Shown: positions 27,703 to 34,261 of the stretch, in pieces
Layout: every line of letters starts with the position of its first letter
Position numbering within the stretch: position 1 is the stretch's first letter
From: Larkinella sp051857545
Lineage (GTDB): Bacteria > Bacteroidota > Bacteroidia > Cytophagales > Spirosomataceae
DNA: 64,000 bases
Reading direction: 5' to 3'
Assembly (NCBI RefSeq): GCF_051857545.1
Contig: NZ_JBPZHB010000004.1
Span: forward strand, 496,001 to 560,000
Translations under genes and position numbers: made by a program
Notes under the pieces: model-generated
Told to the model about the DNA's origin: nothing
What the model saw: the letters and a program-made list of their open reading frames with translations, nothing else
The model's database searches: none

Positions 27703-28096
27703 AAGAGGGTAGAGGTTTGAATGAAACTGGCCTTGATAAATCTAATTTTAACGAAAATCATACCAGATAGTAAGTGGTTAAACTACAATAAATTGCTGAA
27801 ATTCTGAACAGATATTCCGGTGCGGGATCACACCTTTTGTGCGGTATTGAACGGATTTTGTGGGTCGTAAATACGGAATGATTATATCAACAAAAAAGTC
27901 ACTGCCTAACCAGACAATGACTTTCCAATTCATTAACCTAATGTATAGGTTAAAAGTACGAGTCCCTCTTTATCGAAGCTGTCTGATTTGGGAATGATCC
28001 TGTCAATTTTGGGAATAAATGAACCGGATTACCGATTTCACTTAGACGTGCCGGTAGTAAGTCAATCCGGCGTAGAAACGGAACCTTATAAAATAA
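27703..28096. other. Intergenic region left of the probable element junction
   Basis: About 390 bases holding the promoter of the PD40 gene and otherwise no gene that I can support. It ends at the terminator of a truncated tRNA-Ser-like sequence. Confidence 0.45.
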
Positions 28097-28128
28097 AATA
28101 ACCCGCTCATTGTGAGTGGGTTATTTTT
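28097..28128 (-). terminator. Rho-independent terminator of the truncated tRNA-Ser-like gene
   Basis: Stem AATAACCC-G-CTCA with TGAG-T-GGGTTATT (28097-28125) around a 3-base loop. T-rich flanks on both strands allow bidirectional use. On the minus strand it follows immediately after the tRNA-like 3' end, the usual place for a tRNA terminator. Confidence 0.82.
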
Positions 28129-28166
28129 CGCAGAGAGAGCGGGATTGGAACGCTCCCTATATTTTC
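28129..28166 (-). other. tRNA-Ser-like 3' end, probable attachment site (left junction of the prophage)
   Basis: On the minus strand the sequence GTTCCAATCCCGCTCTCTCTG reads like T loop, 3' T stem (CCCGC), 3' acceptor strand (TCTCTCT) and discriminator G73, the tRNA-Ser discriminator. A possible variable arm CCTA...TAGG precedes it. No matching 5' half (AGAGAGA, anticodon) lies upstream, and the 5' T stem no longer pairs fully. A tRNA 3' end with its terminator but without its 5' half is what integration into a tRNA gene leaves at one end. Bacterial DNA would be to the left and the element to the right. The reciprocal site is not in the window. Confidence 0.45.
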
Positions 28167-28267
28167 AGTAGGTAATTATTTGAATTTAAACCGATTACGC
28201 TTCTTGCTTCTGAAGCGTTTAGTAGACGTAACCGTATCTGTAACCTCGGCAATGCCAAAAAAATAGA

Positions 28268-28726
28268 TTACGCCGGTTGGGCGTAACCTAAACGAATGAT
28301 TTTCGTGGCAGGGTGTTCGATGGTTAAAGACCGGTCCACAGTTACGTCTTCAGACTTTCCCACGAGAGCGTCGACTGTGCGTTGCAATCCGGCAATCTGC
28401 TGATCTTTGACTTTCAGCTGTTCAAGCAGCTTTGAAAAGTTTTGCTCCAATAAGATTAAGTGTTCCTGAAGGTAGCCGTCTGCCTTTGCGGACTCTTTTT
28501 GGTTCCCTCTGAGCATCTCACCTTCCCCATTCATTAACCAAGTTGGGTTTATATCTGGGAACTTCTTGAAGATTGCCTCAAGGACATCGTAGCTTGGTCT
28601 GGTTTTCCCTTTTACAATGCTTTCAATTGCGTTGTAACTTTTTTCGATAGCTTTTGCAAAGCTGCTGGTGTTCATATTGAACTCCTTAATCAGTTTACTG
28701 AGTCGTTCGTGAATTGTTGTATCCAT
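28268..28726 (-). CDS. CI-like phage repressor (XRE HTH)
   Basis: 152 aa. N-terminal HTH at about residues 8-66 (NMNTSSFAKAIEKSYNAIES, then PDINPTWLMNGEGEM, a pattern typical of Bacteroidota prophage repressors). A short C-terminal coiled coil (LEQNFSKLLEQLKVKDQQIA) probably serves for dimerisation. There is no LexA-type peptidase domain, so induction may not use RecA-stimulated cleavage. It is divergent from the early genes starting at 29332, with dyads between. Confidence 0.82.
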   Translation of the reverse strand: MDTTIHERLSKLIKEFNMNTSSFAKAIEKSYNAIESIVKGKTRPSYDVLEAIFKKFPDINPTWLMNGEGEMLRGNQKESAKADGYLQEHLILLEQNFSKLLEQLKVKDQQIAGLQRTVDALVGKSEDVTVDRSLTIEHPATKIIRLGYAQPA

Positions 28727-28737
28727 GATTTAAGATT

Positions 28738-29067
28738 TTACATTTTTCTCAACAACTGTTCTTTTTGCTGCTCGTACTCTTGGTCAGTAATCATATTGTT
28801 TTGACGCAATGCAGCCAATTTTTCAAGCTTCTCTACATTAGAAATCTTTTCATAACCTTGTCTGCCCGCATTGTATTTATTGTTGAAAGATTCTTCGCTC
28901 ATTGAAATCAATATTATACACTCAATAAGTGCAATTACTGCTGGAATAAATGTTCAGCAAAACAGTAGATAAGCAACTCCCCACCCAGTTTGGCGTAAGT
29001 AGAATTTATGTATTCCCAAGCCGCCAAGAAAGAATGCTAGAAGAGCTGCTGTTGATTTTGATTTCAT
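28738..29067 (-). pseudogene. TM2-SHOCT membrane protein interrupted by an in-frame TGA
   Basis: The ATG at 29067 opens a frame reading MKSKSTAALLAFFLGGLGIH, a typical TM2 domain with the G-x-H/HKFYL turn. It stops at codon 38 (TGA, 28954-28956), where the family has tryptophan (LLFC-W-TFIPA). The frame then continues without change through TFIPAVIALIECIILISMSEE to a C-terminal SHOCT motif (LEKLAALRQNNMITDQEYEQ) ending at 28738, 109 codons in all. One TGG-to-TGA change explains it. An internal ATG at 28902 could still give a 54-aa SHOCT peptide. It stops 12 bases before the repressor start on the same strand. Confidence 0.8.
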
Positions 29068-29178
29068 AGAATGGTGTATTTTCTGGTTGAAAGAGAAAAA
29101 ATGTTGTACTGTAATTAGTGTCCTCACTTCTTTGTAATATATTGAATATCAATGATATATGAATAGTAAAAAAAATTT

Positions 29179-29280
29179 ACACCATAATTAGTTTTTTATT
29201 CACCAATATTGGTGTATAATTGCCTGCGAATTCATTACGAACTTACTACGATTTGGTTAATAATCACCAAAAATTGTGTG
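29179..29280. promoter_or_regulatory. Operator-like dyads between the repressor side and early genes
   Basis: A perfect palindrome CACCAATATTGGTG lies at 29201-29214. A related half-site ACACCAT is at 29179-29185, and TCACCAAAAATTGTGTGA (29264-29281) repeats the word in a weaker dyad. The spacing within the divergent AT-rich region suits binding by the CI-like repressor to both promoters. This is inference; no promoter element is certain. Confidence 0.5.
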
Positions 29281-29331
29281 AATTCTTCGTAAACGGTCAA
29301 ATAAAAAGTTGGAAGGCAAAACCGGTAGGCA

Positions 29332-29574
29332 ATGAGATTCCTGGACGAAACGCTGATTGAAAAGTGGGAAGACGGCTCCATTCCGAAAAAAGCGAAAGGG
29401 GAGTTGGTGAAGAAGTTCAATCTACAATTTCATTATACGCCCACGTCGAACGCGTTTAATGAGTTGATTTTGAAGAAGGCCCAGCCGACGCCTGATCAGT
29501 ACCAATTTTTGCTCGACCAGATCACCTATTACTGGGCATTTTACAACGAGCCGCAACTGGCGGAAAAGGTATGA
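29332..29574 (+). CDS. Hypothetical early protein
   Basis: 80 aa, charged, mostly helical by eye (FLDETLIEKWEDGSIPKKAK). It is the first gene rightward from the operator region and overlaps the next gene by ATGA, so translation is probably coupled. No family recognised; an early regulatory or host-takeover role is only a guess from position. Confidence 0.6.
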   Translation: MRFLDETLIEKWEDGSIPKKAKGELVKKFNLQFHYTPTSNAFNELILKKAQPTPDQYQFLLDQITYYWAFYNEPQLAEKV

Positions 29575-30053
29575 GCAAGGGAATTATTCAGGAGCGGCTT
29601 ACTCAGCTTGGCTTTAAAATCGATCCAAAACAAGAATCAACGCATATTCTCGCTGATTTAGAGGTCAAGTACGAGGGTCAGTTTTTTCTAAAAATTGATT
29701 TGCGGATTCAGACCATCAATTTCTCATTCAGCGAGCGGTTTGGTGAAAAAAGTCTGCTTTATCTACAGACGTTTACCGATGTAGATCACCTGGTTGAACT
29801 GATAAAAGGCAACTACATTTTTGATGAAATGGTCACTACCCGGACGCCCGATTCCACCCGGCTGCTGGACGTTGTGTTGCCCATTCAGGCCGAGTGGTAC
29901 AGGCGTGATTTGGGCGATATAGAGCCCTTGTTGAATTGGATTAGGACCGGAGCTTCTCATCTATTCGCTGGCGAAATTCCGGACAGCAAGCCTCAATCAC
30001 TGGGTCTACACTGCCAGAACCTGGATAAGCCTGGTGTTGAACAAACCGAATAA
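29571..30053 (+). CDS. Hypothetical early protein
   Basis: 160 aa, mixed alpha/beta, with KYEGQFFLKIDLRIQTINFS in the first third. It starts inside the stop of the preceding gene (4-base overlap). The last 38 residues overlap a minus-strand ORF (29941-30183), so either that ORF or this C-terminus may be less constrained. Family unknown. Confidence 0.58.
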   Translation: MSKGIIQERLTQLGFKIDPKQESTHILADLEVKYEGQFFLKIDLRIQTINFSFSERFGEKSLLYLQTFTDVDHLVELIKGNYIFDEMVTTRTPDSTRLLDVVLPIQAEWYRRDLGDIEPLLNWIRTGASHLFAGEIPDSKPQSLGLHCQNLDKPGVEQTE

Positions 30054-30183
30054 CGGTGTCTTTATTCGGGCATTTCGGGCAATGCATGCCCTTCAATTTA
30101 GGGATATATGCAAAGTCACGTATCGTACGGGCTTTTTCATCAAGGCCAACACCAGTGCGACAATTGTAAGTGATTTTTCCCAT
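29941..30183 (-). CDS. Small cysteine-rich protein (possible zinc knuckle)
   Basis: 80 aa on the strand opposite to the early operon. It has MHCPKCPNKDTVIRF and VIEACCPEFRQ, giving a CxxC pair and a later CC that could bind a metal. Composition is protein-like, but its 3' part overlaps the end of the plus-strand gene by 113 bases. It may be a real antisense gene or chance. Confidence 0.4.
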   Translation of the reverse strand: MGKITYNCRTGVGLDEKARTIRDFAYIPKLKGMHCPKCPNKDTVIRFVQHQAYPGSGSVDPVIEACCPEFRQRIDEKLRS

Positions 30184-30274
30184 TGCGGAGTGGGGGAGTT
30201 TAAGTGGATATTAGTTTGCACTTACAAACTTAACTCCCCGCTCTGCACAATACAAACCCGGCAACAAACGCCCT

Positions 30275-30430
30275 ATGAACACTTTACAGCTTTGGTGCTA
30301 CCCTTTGCCGTTTTGGCTCGTGTTGGCGGGTGTTTCGGTTCTTTTCTTTCTGTTCCTGATGGTGGCCGTTTTGTGGAACATACGGCCCGTAAAATCGAGA
30401 CCCGATGAACGTCTGGTATCAGGAAACTGA
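30275..30430 (+). CDS. Small single-pass membrane protein
   Basis: 51 aa: MNTLQLWCYPLPFWLVLAGV starts a long hydrophobic helix (about residues 11-37) followed by a basic, polar tail. The end overlaps the next gene's start (30405) by 26 bases. Tiny membrane proteins of this kind are common in prophage early operons. Confidence 0.5.
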   Translation: MNTLQLWCYPLPFWLVLAGVSVLFFLFLMVAVLWNIRPVKSRPDERLVSGN

Positions 30431-30686
30431 CACGATCGACGGGCCGGTCTGGATGCTGGTTCAGTTGAGCATCACCCTACTGGGCGACATGGACGTCAGG
30501 CTGTTGGCCGTCGTCGGTCAGCGTTGGAATGGCGGTTGGCAGGGGTTCATCACCCGAAAAAGGATTTTTCCGGACGAAGACCCGGCGGTGATGTTGGGGG
30601 TTCATGCCAACAAATACGAGGCTATGGGCGAAGTGATGGATCACCTGGGCGTAACCGCTGAAAGTTTTCTTCCGGAAGATGTTTGA
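30405..30686 (+). CDS. Hypothetical early protein
   Basis: 93 aa, beta-rich start (MNVWYQETDTIDGPVWMLVQ) and an acidic C-terminus. It overlaps neighbours on both sides (26 and 8 bases), typical of tightly packed phage early genes. No family recognised. Confidence 0.55.
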   Translation: MNVWYQETDTIDGPVWMLVQLSITLLGDMDVRLLAVVGQRWNGGWQGFITRKRIFPDEDPAVMLGVHANKYEAMGEVMDHLGVTAESFLPEDV

Positions 30687-30882
30687 GACCAGTCCCACCT
30701 TCCGGCAGCTCTACGACCAGGCCCGCAAACTGAAACAGAAGCGCGAGGCCGAACAGATGCGGCTCAAACTGTCGGACCCCCGCTTGAGCCGGGAGATCGA
30801 CGACCTGGGCCGAACCATGGATTTACTGGTGCTGGCGTTCCGGAAGGTCGTGCCGGAAGGAGCCAGGGCAGACGATAAGTGA
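30679..30882 (+). CDS. Small helical hypothetical protein
   Basis: 67 aa, almost wholly helical and charged (QLYDQARKLKQKREAEQMRL). Overlaps the preceding gene by 8 bases and is the last ORF before the tRNA. Coiled-coil or DNA-binding helper is possible; no assignment. Confidence 0.55.
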   Translation: MFETSPTFRQLYDQARKLKQKREAEQMRLKLSDPRLSREIDDLGRTMDLLVLAFRKVVPEGARADDK

Positions 30883-30945
30883 TAGTAACAGAGGTAGACT
30901 GCTGTTATGCTGGCCAGACCAGATTCAGGCCAGCATACTAAAAAT

Positions 30946-31018
30946 CGCGGGGTAGAGCAGTTGGTAGCTCGCAAGGCTCATAACCTTGAGGTCGTCGGTT
31001 CGAGTCCGACCCCCGCCA
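30946..31018 (+). tRNA. tRNA-Met (CAT), initiator-like
   Basis: A full 73-nt cloverleaf: acceptor CGCGGGG/CCCCGCC with a C1 x C72 mismatch, D stem GAGC/GCTC with A11:T24, anticodon loop CTCATAA (CAT), five-base variable loop, T stem GTCGG/CCGAC and A73. CCA is not encoded. The 1:72 mismatch and A11:T24 are hallmarks of bacterial initiator tRNA. The anticodon stem (CAAGG/CCTTG) lacks the full run of three G:C pairs (29:41 is A:T). A 10-bp hairpin (30906-30937) precedes it. It lies inside the early region of the element. Confidence 0.9.
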
Positions 31019-31108
31019 CAATGGATTCGGGAATCCAGAATTAGGTTAAGGGTTTAGGAATTCATCAACAGCAATACCGGTTGGCACCTGCCGACCGGTA
31101 TTCTCACC

Positions 31109-31149
31109 AACCACCCCGGTTCAGGCGGGTTCGATTCCCCCGGTGGTTC
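31109..31149 (+). other. tRNA-like minihelix (acceptor plus T arm only)
   Basis: AACCACC (31109-31115) pairs with GGTGGTT (31142-31148). Between them a T arm GCGGG-TTCGATT-CCCCC (31125-31141) has one mismatch. There is no D or anticodon arm at tRNA spacing; a separate hairpin ATACCGGT...ACCGGTAT lies just upstream (about 31073-31099). This is either the 3' remnant of a second tRNA or a structured element. Confidence 0.35.
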
Positions 31150-31261
31150 TTTTGCTTCGGAGCCTTTTAGAGTGCAGTCGGTCCGAACCCGGCACCCGGA
31201 GCATATTTCAGAACGCATTCTGACCCCGAAAACGGGCCAGTCTTTGACAGAAGTACACCCC

Positions 31262-32698
31262 ATGAGTAACGTTCGGATTATCGAAAAAGACGTATTTACC
31301 CGCCTGCACCAGCACGTGCAGGCCCATAACGCGAAGCAAACCAAGCTTCGGCACCACATTCGACTGGGGTCGCTGCTGACGTTTGAAGCCGTTGTGGTGC
31401 AGTATATCAAGCGGTTCCGGGAAGCCAGCTATCTGCCCGAATTTCCCGATAGCGACATCCTGCCCAGCTATTACAGCAGCCGCAAGCGCCTGGCCGAGCT
31501 CACCAAATGTTGCCGCAAAACGATCTATAACCACCTCGGTTTGCTGGCCGACGCGGGGCTGGTGGCCAAGATTTGGCACGGTCGCCAGCACGATTTTGAA
31601 TTGTGGATAAACCCCTGGTTTATCCTGGGTGATTGTTATGAGGAACCCGTCATTTGTGATTTGTCGGCCCAACTTCCCCCGCCCTTCCACCCGGATAGGC
31701 GGCAAAGTTTACCCCTTAAAAGCTCTTATGATACATCAGAAAGTCATAACAGTTCTAAATGCGGTGTTGAAATTGGGGAAAAACCGGGGGTGCCAAAGCT
31801 GGCGGAGTTGCTTCCCCCATTTCAACGGGCTGTTTTAAACACTTTAGATACGGCAGATACGTCAGAAAGGCGGGACGCGCACCCTACCGGCGATGCGTCA
31901 GAAACGTCAGAAAATGGCGGGGGGGCGCGGCCCGGCGAAAATTCGGGTCACAACCCCACTGAACAAAACAAGGCCGGAAAACGGCTAAAAAGCCGCTTAG
32001 GGCTTGACGATAAGGCGGGACAGCAGGCGGCCGGAGAAACTGAGGGCATAAGACCCCCGCAGCCGGCCGCAGCTCCGTTACCCGCAAAGCCTTCACTGAG
32101 AGATTTTTATAAAGAATTGGTGGTGGCTTTCTGGGACATCGTTCAGCCGCAGCTCTGGCCCGACGATCTGATCGGCGACCGGCACACCGGCCAGATTCTC
32201 AACATCATCTGGCGGGATGTCTTCGGCAGTTTTGCCAGCGAACCCGCCGAAAATGCGGCCACCGAGCTGTACCTGATGCGGCTCAAGCAAATTGAAAAAG
32301 CCACAGCTCACGCCCGGCGGCACCGGTGGACGAGCTTCCTGCCTCCGAAGCTGTATTTCTCGCTCCCGTATTACCAGGAGCAGAAAAAAAACAACCAGAA
32401 AGGTTCCTTCTGGTTCACTTACGAATGGCTCCAGGACGATATTTTGAAGCAGCAACGGCTTGATAAAGACCGGATTCTGGAAAAAGCCCTGTTTAGTTTC
32501 ATTCACGAACGAGCGCCCCGGGGCCTGAAAGACGGCCGTCAGATGGGCCGCATCGAGCTCTACCACTACTGGCGCAACCGGCTCAGTAAATTATCCGACC
32601 CGGGCCTGGTCGACCGGTTCGATTCCGCCGTGGCCGCAGCCCTGCCGGGCCGACCGAGTGCCACACCCTTTCCGAAGCAACCTCTAAACCAAAGATAG
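31262..32698 (+). CDS. Phage replication-type protein with winged HTH N-terminus
   Basis: 478 aa from ATG 31262 (MSNVRIIEKDVFTRLHQHVQ); an ORF from 31172 adds 30 residues read from the tRNA-like zone. The N-terminal 110 residues form a predicted winged helix (KRLAELTKCCRKTIYNHLGL, then GLVAKIWHG), as in replication initiators of the DnaD/RepA/O-protein type. A long low-complexity linker rich in Ser, Gly and Pro follows. The C-terminal part (about 270-478) is helical with basic patches. The role in element replication is inferred from the HTH, size and position after the early genes. Confidence 0.65.
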   Translation: MSNVRIIEKDVFTRLHQHVQAHNAKQTKLRHHIRLGSLLTFEAVVVQYIKRFREASYLPEFPDSDILPSYYSSRKRLAELTKCCRKTIYNHLGLLADAGLVAKIWHGRQHDFELWINPWFILGDCYEEPVICDLSAQLPPPFHPDRRQSLPLKSSYDTSESHNSSKCGVEIGEKPGVPKLAELLPPFQRAVLNTLDTADTSERRDAHPTGDASETSENGGGARPGENSGHNPTEQNKAGKRLKSRLGLDDKAGQQAAGETEGIRPPQPAAAPLPAKPSLRDFYKELVVAFWDIVQPQLWPDDLIGDRHTGQILNIIWRDVFGSFASEPAENAATELYLMRLKQIEKATAHARRHRWTSFLPPKLYFSLPYYQEQKKNNQKGSFWFTYEWLQDDILKQQRLDKDRILEKALFSFIHERAPRGLKDGRQMGRIELYHYWRNRLSKLSDPGLVDRFDSAVAAALPGRPSATPFPKQPLNQR

Positions 32699-32700
32699 CA

Positions 32701-32964
32701 ATGCCAGTATCCCAACAGCAGTATGAGAGTTTTCGGCTCAAAGCCTGGATTCGCCACGCCGATGGCTCGGTCAACCAAACGGCGGGTGTCTTCAAGTGGC
32801 GCACGGAAGGCCAGCGAATGACCAACATCCGGGCTTTTTTGAATAAAGTGGTGAACAATTACCGGGGCAAAGTACCGATCCATGAAATCCGGTTTTTCGA
32901 TAAAGAGCAGGGTGGGGCCTGGGTGGCCACCTGGTCGAACGGCACTTTTATAGACCACCACTGA
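32701..32964 (+). CDS. Hypothetical protein
   Basis: 87 aa, starts 2 bases after the replication-type gene stop and 1 base before the next gene, so clearly in the same operon. Compact alpha/beta composition (FRLKAWIRHADGSVNQTAGV); no motif recognised. Confidence 0.6.
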   Translation: MPVSQQQYESFRLKAWIRHADGSVNQTAGVFKWRTEGQRMTNIRAFLNKVVNNYRGKVPIHEIRFFDKEQGGAWVATWSNGTFIDHH

Positions 32965-32965
32965 G

Positions 32966-33310
32966 ATGCTGCGGCTCAAGCTCTATCCCAACGAATTCCG
33001 GGGCCTGATGGAATTTCTGACGGCCCGGTTGAAGCTCCTGCTGATGCTCGAACCGATGAGTCGCAGTATTTACGATCAGGTGCTGGTCGAGTACTGGCAC
33101 AAGGCCCGGCTCCTGGACAAACTGGCTGCCTGGCAGATGCGCAACAGTCGGCAGCGGTATTCGCTCCCGGTGCCGCTCTCGGTCGGTCGGGTATTGCACC
33201 AGGAAATGCAGCACGTGGAATTAACGATTTATGGCCAGGCATTTCTGGCCACCCTGGATCAGTGTCTCACCAACGAAATCCCCCAGAACGTATATGCGTG
33301 GCGTCATTAA
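32966..33310 (+). CDS. Hypothetical helical protein
   Basis: 114 aa, strongly helical (LMEFLTARLKLLLMLEPMSR). It lies within the early operon and overlaps the following small membrane protein by 17 bases. No family recognised. Confidence 0.6.
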   Translation: MLRLKLYPNEFRGLMEFLTARLKLLLMLEPMSRSIYDQVLVEYWHKARLLDKLAAWQMRNSRQRYSLPVPLSVGRVLHQEMQHVELTIYGQAFLATLDQCLTNEIPQNVYAWRH

Positions 33311-33410
33311 TTTCTTCACCGGTCTTTGCCTGCTGTTCTTCATACTGCTGATCGGTATGAGTCCCAAAATGGAGCAATGGTGGCGCTCTGACGAACGAAT
33401 CGTAGAATAA
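33294..33410 (+). CDS. Tiny membrane protein
   Basis: 38 aa: MRGVINFFTGLCLLFFILLI is one hydrophobic helix, followed by a polar tail with WWRSDERIVE. It overlaps the upstream gene by 17 bases. Followed by a homopolymeric C tract and a second tiny membrane ORF. Confidence 0.45.
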   Translation: MRGVINFFTGLCLLFFILLIGMSPKMEQWWRSDERIVE

Positions 33411-33420
33411 TCACCCAACG

Positions 33421-33431
33421 CCCCCCCCCCC
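33421..33431 (+). repeat. Poly-C tract of 11 bases
   Basis: Eleven consecutive C residues end directly at the ATG at 33432. Slippage here would change the space between any upstream ribosome-binding sequence and the start codon. Confidence 0.9.
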
Positions 33432-33560
33432 ATGTCGAAACGAAAACTTTTCGCCTTTAGCTGGTCTAAGTGGCTTGTCCGACTATTGCTTATACTGGTC
33501 GCAATCGGCTATTCTATACTGCTTTTCAAGGTCTTTAAATCCATTTTTATTCCCCACTGA
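33432..33560 (+). CDS. Tiny membrane protein behind a poly-C tract
   Basis: 42 aa: basic N-terminus (MSKRKLFAFSWSKW), one hydrophobic helix (about 15-35) and a short basic tail. The start codon abuts the 11-base C tract. Positive-inside topology would put the N-terminus in the cytoplasm. No family recognised. Confidence 0.4.
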   Translation: MSKRKLFAFSWSKWLVRLLLILVAIGYSILLFKVFKSIFIPH

Positions 33561-33561
33561 A

Positions 33562-33795
33562 ATGGCAACTTTGCGAAAGTGATTGATCTGGAGCAGGAAT
33601 AAGCCCAGGGCTAGTTTGTATCGACTACAATACGGTCGAAGAAGTGTATGAGCTTTTGGTGCAGACCGAGTTTGACGGCGTGTGGGCTAAATCGACGCTA
33701 TCCTATTGACGATCGGGAATTGGCCAAGCAATTGTTGGTCCGTTTTGGCCATGAAAAAGCGCAGGGGGGCAACTGTAAAATGACGAATTCAGTTT
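33562..33795 (+). pseudogene. Decayed small ORF with frameshifts
   Basis: Protein-like fragments lie in alternating frames: VIDLEQE, then IDYNTVEEVYELLVQTEFDG, then PIDDRELAKQLLVRFGHEKA. They can be joined only by frame changes. The region ends just before a terminator (33808). It looks like one small gene disrupted by indels. Confidence 0.35.
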
Positions 33796-33807
33796 CCTTC
33801 TTTGGAG

Positions 33808-33829
33808 AAAGCCCCGGTTAAGGGGCTTT
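33808..33829 (+). terminator. Rho-independent terminator
   Basis: AAAGCCCC-GGTTAA-GGGGCTTT followed by TTTA. It ends the rightward early operon and faces the convergent 140-aa gene. Confidence 0.82.
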
Positions 33830-33838
33830 TTATAGTAC

Positions 33839-34261
33839 TTATTGGTTTTTTCGAAAGGTCCAATTACGTTTTACAGCTTCATCTCTAAGTTTTCTGCCTT
33901 TATCCTTAATTTGTCCTTTAGAAGTTACTTGGGAGAAATCAATGGAACAATGTCCATCAAAAGGGACATTGTCTTCTTCAACCATTAGTTGCCCAATTTT
34001 ATCACATTCCCCTTTAGTAACTGACAGTACACCACAAGATTCGTAGCGGCTGTCTTTAGTAAAATGTTTATGTGATTCTTCTGCCGTAAAAACATCTCCA
34101 TTGTATAGAGACAATTTCTTTTCGTCTTTAAGAGATGGTGTGAAAGCTAAAGACGAAACAGCCAGTGATCGAGGCTCTTCAGTAAATGCTTGAATCGAAA
34201 CAACTTCATTTTGTACCCATGAAGGATGCACTTGCCTATGTAGGTGAGTATTATTGTTCAT
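33839..34261 (-). CDS. Uncharacterised 140-aa protein, second gene of an AT-rich pair
   Basis: 140 aa, distinctive motifs HLHRQVHPSWVQ near the N-terminus, EEPRSLAVSSLAFTPSLKDE, SLYNGDVFTAEESHKHFT and a C-terminal basic segment. I recall related small proteins as conserved hypotheticals in scattered genomic islands, but know no function. Its start lies 11 bases inside the upstream 404-aa ORF, so the two are translationally coupled. Base composition is much lower in GC than flanking phage genes, marking later-acquired cargo. Confidence 0.65.
   Translation of the reverse strand: MNNNTHLHRQVHPSWVQNEVVSIQAFTEEPRSLAVSSLAFTPSLKDEKKLSLYNGDVFTAEESHKHFTKDSRYESCGVLSVTKGECDKIGQLMVEEDNVPFDGHCSIDFSQVTSKGQIKDKGRKLRDEAVKRNWTFRKNQ

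Noticed and set aside
31060..31150. Complete second tRNA after the tRNA-Met
   Set aside because: The acceptor and T arm exist, but the distance between the acceptor strands is only 26 bases, with no D or anticodon arm.
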